Shown here in pieces: positions 9,996-19,194 of a stretch of 64,000 nt of DNA (positions are counted from its first letter, which is position 1; every line of letters starts with the position of its first letter). Made by a program: the position numbers and the translations under genes. The stretch is taken from positions 41,504,283 to 41,568,282 of the forward strand of contig CM053250.1 of NCBI GenBank assembly GCA_028583405.1, in the 5' to 3' direction. The stretch is from Pogonophryne albipinna (Eukaryota > Chordata > Actinopteri > Perciformes > Artedidraconidae). The notes under the pieces were generated by a model. The model worked only from the letters and a program-made list of their open reading frames with translations. It did not search any database and was not told where the DNA came from.

Positions 9996-10439
9996 GACAC
10001 CTGTCCCACCGGCTCCGGTTCCTGTCCGGTCAACACCGGCTCCTGCCCGGTCCCCTGAGAGCTGTGGTCTTCGCCCCTCCTCGAACTCTGCCTTGCCCCC
10101 GGGCCGTCTGCCCGAGACCCCCTTTTTGAACTCTGCCTTGCCCCCGGGCCGTCCGCCCGAGACCCCCTCCTCGAACTCTGCCTTGTCCCCGGGCCGTCCG
10201 CCCGAGTTCCCCTTTTTGAACTCTGCCTTGCCCACGGGCCGTCTGCCCGAGACCCCATCCATGGTCTCTACCTTACCCCCGGGCCGTCCGCCCGAGACCC
10301 CTTCCTGGTCCTCTGCCGTGCCCTGGGCTGTCAGTCAAGGCCCGTCCTCCGGACCCCCTCCACCCACCCTGCTGGACGTTTTGGATTTTTTTGTTTTTGT
10401 TTAGGGACGTCTAGTATCCGTCCCTTGAGGGGGGGGTTC

Positions 10440-10965
10440 TGTCAGGATTATTATGTCATGTCACGTTTCTATGTCTAGGTTTGGGTGTTTTTCCGTTCTC
10501 CTTGTCATGTTTTCCTCCCTGTATATTGTCTGGTCTCTTTTCCCTGTGTTTTCATGTCTGTCGTTAGTTTCCCTGGTGTGTCTAATTTCCTGATTGTTTT
10601 CACCTGTCACTCCTTGTGTGTCTCCTGTGCTCATCAGTGTCAGCTCCGCCCCTGATTGTTCCCATCTGTGTCTAGTTACCCTGTGTTTAAATTCCCCTGT
10701 CTCCCAGTGTTCAGTGTCAGTTCGTCTTGTCTATTGTCATGGTAAGGTCTATGCTCCTGGTACTCATGAAAGGCTTTTGATTCCTCACTGCGTGAGCGCC
10801 TTCATTTTTTGTTCTCTGTTGTTTCGTCATCTCGACTAGAGTTTTGGTGGTTACCTTTTTGTTCATTTTTGCCAGTCATGGAAAAATAAAGTATCTTACA
10901 ACACTGTACCTCTGTCTCCCTGTCTGCAATTGGGTCCAACATCCGAAGTGCCTGAGATCGTAACA
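10440..10965 (+). mobile_element. LTR 1 (526 bp)
   Basis: Begins TGTCAGGATTATTATG right after a polypurine tract and ends GAGATCGTAACA, so it has TGT...ACA ends. An AATAAA lies at 10885-10890. It is the same length as LTR 2 and LTR 3 and nearly identical to LTR 2. Confidence 0.85.
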
Positions 10966-10983
10966 GAACGAACTGACCAGAAT

Positions 10984-11331
10984 ATGGACCCAGCGGATAT
11001 GGAAGATTTTGAGTTAGATCTGTTCGATCTAGACTTTTCCCTTCAATGTTCTCATGCCGAGTGGAAAGGAACTTCTTCTAGAAAGGACAAAGAGGCTATT
11101 CTCGAGAGGGCACGAATGGAGGTAGCCGAAATGCCTTGGTTGAGGAGTTCGTTGCCGGAGTGGTTACAGCTTTTCACAAGTTGTACTGAGGACTGGTCCG
11201 ACGCATCTAACCCTTTCCTCGGATCCGACTACGGTCCTGTTGGAGGTCCACGGAGTCTCCAAAGAGCCTCTAGGAGACGCAGGGACAGGATTCCAGCCCG
11301 TGCTCCAACAGCCATGATCCCGGTCTGCTAG
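10984..11331 (+). pseudogene. gag-like leader frame, unit 1
   Basis: Begins MDPADMEDFELDLFDLDF 18 bp after the LTR, a start resembling fish Ty3/gypsy gag frames. It is acidic, then becomes basic (ASRRRRDRI) and stops at 11331 before the repeat blocks. About 115 residues, too short for a full Gag. The earlier in-frame ATG at 10930 lies inside the LTR and is less likely. Confidence 0.45.
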
Positions 11332-12290
11332 CCCCAGGCATGCTAGCTCCCTGTCTCCCAATTCCCAACCTGGCACCATATGCCTCGGTGGGATCCGTCT
11401 GAAGTCAACCCATGCTTCTGCCCCAGGTCCTGCTCCTGTCCAGGAGTCGTATGCTGGAACTCGTCTGGCTTATGGAGGTCCACGGAGCCTTCAGGCGGCT
11501 GCTAAGAGAAGGAGTCGCAAAGCCAAGCTAGCAGCCATGCCTCCATGCTCCAGTACCGGCCCACGCAGCTTTGCGTCCATACTCCATTACCTGGCTTACA
11601 CAGCCAGGGTCCAGGCTTCTGTTCCGCCCCCAACAGCCATGGTTTCGGCTCCAGTGCCGGACCCAGCAGCCATGGTTCCGTGCTCCAGTACGATCCCACA
11701 TAGCCATGGTACCGTGCTCCAGTACCATCCCACACAGCCATGGATCCGTGTTCCGGTTCCTTGCCCAGCAGCCATGGTTCCGGCTCCAGTGCCGGCCCCA
11801 GCAGCCATGGTCCCTGCTCCAGAACCGGACCTTACAGCCATGTTTCCAGCTCCAAAACCGGCCCACACAGCCATGATCCAGGCTTCAGCTCCGGACCTTA
11901 CAGCCATGTTTCCGGCTCCAGAACTGGATCTTACAGCCATGTTTCCGGCTCCATAACCGGCCCATGCAGCCATGGTCCCTGCACCAGAGCTGGCCCATAC
12001 AGCCATGGTTCCGGCCCCAGTTCCAGCCATGATTCCGGCTCAAGTACCGGGCCCCAGCAGTCATGGTCCCGACTCCAGCTCCTCGTCACCTGTTGACTCA
12101 TCGGCCGACACCAGCTCTCCGAGTCCTGTCGGCATACCGGCCGACTCCAGCACCTCGTCTCCTGCTGGCTCTCCAGCCGACGCCAGCTCCCCGTGTCCTG
12201 TCGGCGTACCGGCCGACTCCAGCACCTCGTCTCCTGTTGGCTCTCCAGCCAACACCAGCTCCCCGTGTCCTGTTGGCGTACCGACCGACA

Positions 12291-12800
12291 CAAGTTCCCT
12301 CTCAAGTTCCTACCCGAGTCCCCTCTCAAGTTCCTACCCAAGTCTCCTCTCGAGTCTCCTCTCGAGTTTCCTCTCGGGTCCCCTCTCGAGTTCCCTTTCA
12401 AGTCTCCTCTCCAGTTCCTTCTCGAGTCTCCTCTCGAGTTCCCTCTCAAGTCTCCTCTCGAGTTCCCTCTCCAGCCCTCTCTCGAGTCACCTCTCGAGTC
12501 ACCTCTCGAGTTCCCTCTCGAGTCACCTCTCGAGTCACATCTCAAATTCCCTCTCGAGTTCCCTCTCGAGTCTCCTCTCGAGTCTCCTCTCGAGTTCCCT
12601 CTCAAGCCCTCTCTCGAGTCACCTCTCGATTCCCCTCTCGAGTCACCTCTCGAGTTCCCTCTCAAGTCACCTCTCGAGTCTCCGATCAAGTTCCCTCTCG
12701 AGATTCCTCTCAAGTCACCTCTCAAGTCAACTCTCAAGTTTCCTCTCGAGTTCCCTCTCAAGCCCTCTCTCGAGTTCCCACTCAAGTACCTACACAAGTG
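12291..12800 (+). repeat. 12-bp CTCGAG tandem repeat, unit 1
   Basis: Same 12-mer array as at 8736-9330 but shorter and interrupted by CTCAAG variants. Confidence 0.8.
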
Positions 12801-12804
12801 TCGT

Positions 12805-13530
12805 TGGAGGTTCCGCTGGGGGTCCTGCCAACTTTATGTCCTGTGCAGTTGGAGGTCCCGCCGTCTACACTTCGGCCGGGGGTCCTGCCAACCCTATGTC
12901 CTGTGCCGTTGGAGGCCCTGCCGACTACTCTCCTGCCGGGGGTCCTGCCAACCCTGTGTCCTGTCCCGTTGGAGGCCCCGCCGACTACTCTTCTGCCGGG
13001 GGTCCTGCCAACCCTAAGTCCTGTGCCGTTGAAGGCCCCGCCGACTACTCTCCTGCCGGGGATCTTGCCAACCCTGTGTCCTGTCCCGTTGGAGGCCCCG
13101 CCGACTACTCTTCTGCCGGGGGTCCTGCCAACCCTAAGTCCTGTGCCGTTGGAGGCCCCGCCGACTACTCTCCGGCCGGGGGTCTTGCCAACCCTGTGTC
13201 CTGTCCCGTTGGAGGCCCCGCCGACTACTCTTCTGCCGGGGGTCCTGCCAACCCTGTGTCCTGTCCCGTTGGAGGCCCCGCCGACTACTCTCCTGCCGGG
13301 GGTCCTGCCAACCCTGTGTCCTGTCCCGTTGGAGGCCCCGCCGACTACTCTCCTGCCGGGGGTCCTGCCAACCCTTTGTCCTGTCTCGTTGGAGGTCCCG
13401 CCGTCTACTCTCCTGCCGGGTGTCCTGCCAATCCCATGTCCTGTTTCGTTGGAGGCCTCGACATCACCTGTCTCGCCGGGGGTCCTGCCAACTCCTTGTC
13501 CTCTTCCGTGGGGGATCTTGCCGACACCTG
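12805..13530 (+). repeat. 60-bp tandem repeat, unit 1, about 12 copies
   Basis: Same 60-bp unit as at 9340-9995. Confidence 0.85.
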
Positions 13531-13966
13531 TCCCACCGGCTCCGGTTCCTGTCCGGTCAACACCGGCTCCTGCCCGGTCCCCTGAGAGCTGTGGTCTTCG
13601 CCCCTCCTCGAACTCTGCCTTGCCCCCGGGCCGTCTGCCCGAGACCCCCTTTTTGAACTCTGCCTTGCCCCCGGGCCGTCCGCCCGAGACCCCCTCCTCG
13701 AACTCTGCCTTGTCCCCGGGCCGTCCGCCCGAGTTCCCCTTTTTGAACTCTGCCTTGCCCACGGGCCGTCTGCCCGAGACCCCATCCATGGTCTCTACCT
13801 TACCCCTGGGCCGTCCGCCCGAGACCCCTTCCTGGTCCTCTGCCGTGCCCTGGGCTGTCAGTCAAGGCCCGTCCTCCGGACCCCCTCCACCCACCCTGCT
13901 GGACGTTTTGGATTTTTTTGTTTTTGTTTAGGGACGTCTAGTATCCGTCCCTTGAGGGGGGGGTTC

Positions 13967-14492
13967 TGTCAGGATTATTATGTCATGTCACGTTTCTATG
14001 TCTAGGTTTGGGTGTTTTTCCGTTCTCCTTGTGATGTTTTCCTCCCTGTATATTGTCTGGTCTCTTTTCCCTGTGTTTTCATGTCTGTCGTTAGTTTCCC
14101 TGGTGTGTCTAATTTCCTGATTGTTTTCACCTGTCACTCCTTGTGTGTCTCCTGTGCTCATCAGTGTCAGCTCCGCCCCTGATTGTTCCCATCTGTGTCT
14201 AGTTACCCTGTGTTTAAATTCCCCTGTCTCCCAGTGTTCAGTGTCAGTTCGTCTTGTCTATTGTCATGGTAAGGTCTATGCTCCTGGTACTCATGAAAGG
14301 CTTTTGATTCCTCACTGCGTGAGCGCCTTCATTTTTTGTTCTCTGTTGTTTCGTCATCTCGACTAGAGTTTTGGTGGTTACCTTTTTGTTCATTTTTGCC
14401 AGTCATGGAAAAATAAAGTATCTTACAACACTGTACCTCTGTCTCCCTGTCTGCAATTGGGTCCAACATCCGAAGTGCCTGAGATCGTAACA
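13967..14492 (+). mobile_element. LTR 2 (526 bp)
   Basis: Same boundaries (TGTCAGG...GTAACA) and length as LTR 1. By eye I found one clear substitution against LTR 1 (CTTGTGATG for CTTGTCATG). Confidence 0.85.
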
Positions 14493-14510
14493 GAACGAAC
14501 TGACCAGAAT

Positions 14511-14858
14511 ATGGACCCAGCGGATATGGAAGATTTTGAGTTAGATCTGTTCGATCTAGACTTTTCCCTTCAATGTTCTCATGCCGAGTGGAAAGGAACT
14601 TCTTCTAGAAAGGACAAAGAGGCTATTCTCGAGAAGGCACGAATGGAGGTAGCCGAAATGCCTTGGTTGAGGAGTTCGTTGCCGGAGTGGTTACAGCTTT
14701 TCACAAGTTGTACTGAGGACTGGTCCGACGCATCTAACCCTTTCCTCGGATCCGACTACGGTCCTGTTGGAGGTCCACGGAGTCTCCAAAGAGCCTCTAG
14801 GAGACGCAGGGACAGGATTCCAGCCCGTGCTCCAACAGCCATGATCCCGGTCTGCTAG
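14511..14858 (+). pseudogene. gag-like leader frame, unit 2
   Basis: Equivalent to 10984-11331 with a single visible residue change (ILEKARM for ILERARM). Same stop position. Confidence 0.45.
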
Positions 14859-15817
14859 CCCCAGGCATGCTAGCTCCCTGTCTCCCAATTCCCAACCTGG
14901 CACCATATGCCTCGGTGGGATCCATCTGAAGTCAACCCATGCTTCTGCCCCAGGTCCTGCTCCTGTCCAGGAGTCGTATGCTGGAACTCGTCTGGCTTAT
15001 GGAGGTCCACGGAGCCTTCAGGCGGCTGCTAAGAGAAGGAGTCGCAAAGCCAAGCTAGCAGCCATGCCTCCATGCTCCAGTACCGGCCCACGCAGCTTTG
15101 CGTCCATACTCCATTACCTGGCTTACACAGCCAGGGTCCAGGCTTCTGTTCCGCCCCCAACAGCCATGGTTTTGGCTCCAGTGCCGGACCCAGCAGCCAT
15201 GGTTCCGTGCTCCAGTACGATCCCACATAGCCATGGTACCGTGCTCCAGTACCATCCCACACAGCCATGGATCCGTGTTCCGGTTCCTTGCCCAGCAGCC
15301 ATGGTTCCGGCTCCAGTGCCGGCCCCAGCAGCCATGGTCCCTGCTCCAGAACCGGACCTTACAGCCATGTTTCCAGCTCCAAAACCGGCCCACACAGCCA
15401 TGATCCAGGCTTCAGCTCCGGACCTTACAGCCATGTTTCCGGCTCCAGAACTGGATCTTACAGCCATGTTTCCGGCTCCATAACCGGCCCATGCAGCCAT
15501 GGTCCCTGCACCAGAGCTGGCCCATACAGCCATGGTTCCGGCCCCAGTTCCAGCCATGATTCCGGCTCAAGTACCGGGCCCCAGCAGTCATGGTCCCGAC
15601 TCCAGCTCCTCGTCACCTGTTGACTCATCGGCCGACACCAGCTCTCCGAGTCCTGTCGGCATACCGGCCGACTCCAGCACCTCGTCTCCTGCTGGCTCTC
15701 CAGCCGACGCCAGCTCCCCGTGTCCTGTCGGCGTACCGGCCGACTCCAGCACCTCGTCTCCTGTTGGCTCTCCAGCCAACACCAGCTCCCCGTGTCCTGT
15801 TGGCGTACCGACCGACA

Positions 15818-16395
15818 CAAGTTCCCTCTCAAGTTCCTACCCGAGTCCCCTCTCAAGTTCCTACCCAAGTCTCCTCTCGAGTCTCCTCTCGAGTTCCCTC
15901 TCGAGTCTCCTCTCGAGTTCCCTCTGGAGTTTCCTCTCGGGTCCCCTCTCGAGTTCCCTTTCAAGTCTCCTCTCCAGTTCCTTCTCGAGTCTCCTCTCGA
16001 GTTCCCTCTCAAGTCTCCTCTCGAGTTCCCTCTCCAGCCCTCTCTCGAGTTCCCTCTCCAGCCCTCTCTCGAGTCCCCTCTCGAGTCACCTCTCGAGTTC
16101 CCTCTCGAGTCACCTCTCGAGTCACATCTCAAATTCCCTCTCGAGTTCCCTCTCGAGTTCCCTCTCGAGTCTCCTCTCGAGTCTCCTCTCGAGTTCCCTC
16201 TCAAGCCCTCTCTCGAGTCACCTCTCGATTCCCCTCTCGAGTCACCTCTCGAGTTCCCTCTCAAGTCACCTCTCGAGTCTCCGATCAAGTTCCCTCTCGA
16301 GATTCCTCTCAAGTCACCTCTCAAGTCAACTCTCAAGTTTCCTCTCGAGTTCCCTCTCAAGCCCTCTCTCGAGTTCCCACTCAAGTACCTACACA
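15818..16395 (+). repeat. 12-bp CTCGAG tandem repeat, unit 2
   Basis: Same 12-mer array as in the other units, with its own copy-number pattern. Confidence 0.8.
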
Positions 16396-16399
16396 AGTG

Positions 16400-16890
16400 T
16401 CGTTGGAGGTTCCGCTGGGAGTCCTGCCAACTTTATGTCCTGTGCAGTTGGAGGTCCCGCCGTCTACACTTCGGCCGGGGGTCCTGCCAACCCTATGTCC
16501 TGTGCCGTTGGAGGCCCTGCCGACTACTCTCCTGCCGGGGGTCCTGCCAACCCTGTGTCCTGTCCCGTTGGAGGCCCCGCCGACTACTCTTCTGCCGGGG
16601 GTCCTGCCAACCCTAAGTCCTGTGCCGTTGAAGGCCCTGCCGACGACTCTCCTGCCGGGGATCTTGCCAACCCTGTGTCCTGTCCCGTTGGAGGCCCCGC
16701 CGACTACTCTTCTGCCGGGGGTCCTGCCAACCCTGTGTCCTGTCCAGTTGGAGGCCCCGCCGACTACTCTCCTGCCGGGGGTCCTGCCAACCCTTTGTCC
16801 TGTTTCGTTGGAGGCCTCGACATCACCTGTCTCGCCGGGGGTCCTGCCAACTCCTTGTCCTCTTCCGTGGGGGATCTTGCCGACACCTGT
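16400..16890 (+). repeat. 60-bp tandem repeat, unit 2, about 8 copies
   Basis: Same 60-bp unit, with fewer copies than units 0 and 1. Confidence 0.85.
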
Positions 16891-17235
16891 CCCACCGGCT
16901 CCGGTTCCTGTCCGGTCAACACCGGCTCCTGCCCGGTCCCCTGAGAGCTGTGGTCTTCGCCCCTCCTCGAACTCTGCCTTGTCCCCGGGCCGTCTGCCCG
17001 AGACCCCCTTTTTGAACTCTGCCTTGCTCCCGGGCCGTCCGCCCGAGACCCCATCCATGGTCTCTACCTTACCCCCGGGCCGTCCGCCCGAGACCCCTTC
17101 CTGGTCCTCTGCCGTGCCCTGGGCTGTCAGTCAAGGCCCGTCCTCCGGACCCCCTCCACCCACCCTGCTGGATGTTTTGGATTTTTTTGCTTTTGTTTAG
17201 GGACGTCTAGTATCCGTCCCTTGAGGGGGGGGTTC

Positions 17236-17761
17236 TGTCAGAATTATTATGTCATGTCACGTTTCTATGTCTAGGTTTGGGTGTTTTTCCGTTCTCCTTG
17301 TCATGTTTTCCTCCCTGTATATTGTCTGGTCTCTTTTCCCTGTGTTTTCATGTCTGTCGTTAGTTTCCCTGGTGTGTCTAATTTCCTGATTGTTTTCACC
17401 TGTCACTCCTTGTGTGTCTCCTGTGCTCATCAGTGTCAGCTCCGCCCCTGATTGTTCCCACCTGTGTCTAGTTACCCTGTGTTTAAATTCCCCTGTCTCC
17501 CAGTGTTCAGTGTCAGTTCGTCTTGTCTATTGTCATGGTAAGGTCTATGCTCCTGGTACTCATGAAAGGTTTGTGATTCCTCACTGCGTGAGCGCCTTCA
17601 TTTTTTGTTCTCTGTTGTTTTGTCATCTCGACTAGAGTTTTGGTGGTTACCTTTTTGTTCATTTTTGCCAGTCATGGAAAAATAAAGTATCTTACAATAC
17701 TTTACTTCTGTCTCCCTGTCTGCAATTGGGTCGAACATCCTAAGTGCCTGAGATCGTAACA
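17236..17761 (+). mobile_element. LTR 3 (526 bp)
   Basis: Same length and termini as LTRs 1 and 2 but with about ten substitutions by eye (for example CAGAATTATT at the start and CAATACTTTACTTCTG near the end). Right boundary of the array. Confidence 0.85.
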
Positions 17762-17936
17762 ACTAACCTGTGTACAAGTTTCTCGAATAAATGTAATTTT
17801 TTTGGTGGAAGAAGCATGTATCATTTTTTTATCCTGCCCCTCAAAGAATCGTAATTGAGAAACGTTAAGAACTGGAATCGAAAAGTAGAATCGGAATCGT
17901 GGAAATTCAAACGATACCCAACCCTAGTCCTGATGT
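17762..17936 (-). mobile_element. End fragment of a DNA transposon
   Basis: On the minus strand this begins CTAGGGTTGGGTATCGTTTG followed by repeated GATTC words, resembling a fish DNA-transposon terminus. No partner end was found; it is wedged between LTR 3 and the integrase fragment. Confidence 0.3.
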
Positions 17937-18598
17937 CGTCCAAGGTCCTAGCCGGAGGTTTCCCCGCCGCACACTGGCTCCAGTGGTACCAGTTGTCCCC
18001 CTTTCCTTCTAGGCGGACGGCATGGGATGTCCTCTGGGTCACTCTGTAGGGGCCGGAGAACCTGGGGTTGAGCCACTTGGGCCTGATGACTTTCAGCCAG
18101 ACGAACTCTGCTGTGTTGGCCTCGTGTTTCTCGGGTCCCCCTTTGGCATCAGCAACCTGTGTGGAGAAGTCTGAAACCCACCCCTCAAGTTGCTGGAAAT
18201 AAGGTTTCGAACTCATGACCTCTACTTCCTTTCCTACGCTCAGGGATCCTGGGCCCGGGTACTGGTGGTCATGGGTCAGCTCAAATGGGGAGAAACCTGT
18301 CACTCGGTTAATAGAGCTCCTGATTAACATAAGGGCCAGAGGCAAGGCATCTAACCATTTCATGCCTGTCTCCTCACATGCTTTGCTAACTTTCTGTTTG
18401 ATGTTCTGGTTCATCCTTTCTACCTTTCCCTGAGATTGGGGGTGATAGACGGCTCCGAAACTGTGTCTTAGTCCTAATGACTGTTCTACTGTGCGTAGGT
18501 CATGGTTCTTGAAATGGCTGCCATTGTCTGACCTCACTTTCCTAGGAAACCCATGTAGTGGAATGTAATGCGTGACTAAGAACTTGAGTCTGCATCTT
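17937..18598 (-). pseudogene. Second endogenous retrovirus integrase fragment
   Basis: Leftward frame matching the 6.6-7.3 kb part of the first retrovirus copy almost residue for residue. It includes RSDNGSHFKNHDL, QSQGKVERMNQNIKQK and the C-terminal NPRFSGPYRV. It lacks the zinc-binding domain and first catalytic Asp, and a 10-bp-scale gap occurs near 18590, where homology ends. A truncated copy of the same family as 6463-8092, on the other side of the LTR array. Confidence 0.75.
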
Positions 18599-19194
18599 CT
18601 TTATATCCCTTCTTTATATCCCTGTTATAATTCAATCAATATTTAGAAACATGTCAACATTCATCAAACAGTATCTTATAGACATGGAGCAGGTTCATTC
18701 TAAAACTGTCAATCAATGGTCAGATTGAACATCCGAGTTGGGGCGGCAGGTTTCTTTCAGTCCCTAAATGAAAAATTTAGATTGTGAATTTTACACACAC
18801 TCCCCCTTTTTACACATGAACTCATGTGTAACAAAATCCTGTATGGGAAGAAAACCTTCAGGCAATAATTGAGTATAAGAAAATACCAAACAGTATTCAC
18901 AAATGTACATCCATTATTTTCCACAGTAAACACTTCAGTGAAAAGAAGTGTTTCTCTCTATCTTTCAGTCCTAAAAGACACAGAATCTTCAGATTTTAGT
19001 TTAAGCTTCACATTTTGCAAACTGCCACCTCCTGTGGGAGTGAAATATCATCAAGTAGATTAGAAACTGGTCACATGTGCGGTTTTCCAATTTTGTGGAA
19101 TTTCAGGAAACCTCTTGTTGCCCACAGAAACCCAGAATAATGTGTTAGTCCAAAAACATGCTTGATTAGTCATTGTTTTAAATCATGCAGTTAC
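18599..19194. other. Possible retroviral or LTR-type remnant
   Basis: On the minus strand an AAAAAGGGGGAGTGTGTGT polypurine-like run lies at about 18792-18812. No paired LTR or open frame. Otherwise AT-rich and unassigned. Confidence 0.25.

Larger units (their letters stand above)
8356..10404 (+). other. Long repeat-encoded open frame, first unit
   Basis: 682 codons open, rich in T/P/A/V/R/S. A second + frame (8265-10058) and several minus frames are open over the same DNA. Because every repeat period (33, 72, 12, 60, 45) is a multiple of three and lacks stops, several frames stay open at once. I therefore treat this as repeat structure rather than a demonstrated protein. At best it is a degenerate C-terminal extension of gag. 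Confidence 0.25.
8093..10439 (+). mobile_element. Non-autonomous LTR retrotransposon array, truncated first unit
   Basis: Internal region of the same element as the two complete units to the right, lacking the 5' LTR and gag-like frame. Ordered blocks: 33-bp repeats (8098-8355), 72-bp repeats (8368-8735), 12-bp repeats carrying CTCGAG (8736-9330), 60-bp repeats (9340-9995) and 45-bp repeats (10076-10315). A purine tract (TTGAGGGGGGG) then adjoins the LTR. It abuts retroviral RNase H directly at 8092. Confidence 0.75.
10966..13966 (+). mobile_element. Complete internal region, unit 1
   Basis: Lies between LTR 1 and LTR 2. Contains a gag-like frame (10984-11331), degenerate 33-bp repeats (about 11640-12060), 72-bp (12075-12290), 12-bp CTCGAG (12291-12800), 60-bp (12805-13530, about 12 copies) and 45-bp repeats (13605-13840), then a polypurine tract. 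No protease, reverse transcriptase or integrase, so it depends on another element. No obvious TGG-type primer-binding site follows the LTR. Confidence 0.75.
14493..17235 (+). mobile_element. Complete internal region, unit 2
   Basis: Same order of blocks as unit 1: gag-like frame, 33-, 72-, 12-, 60- and 45-bp repeats, polypurine tract. It is 258 bp shorter, mainly because the 60-bp array has only about eight copies and the 45-bp array is reduced. The gag-like and 33-bp parts are almost identical to unit 1. Confidence 0.75.

Noticed and set aside
6463..18598. One retroviral pol gene split in two by the LTR array
   Set aside because: The two integrase segments overlap in content (both cover the second half of integrase), so they are two copies and not the halves of one.
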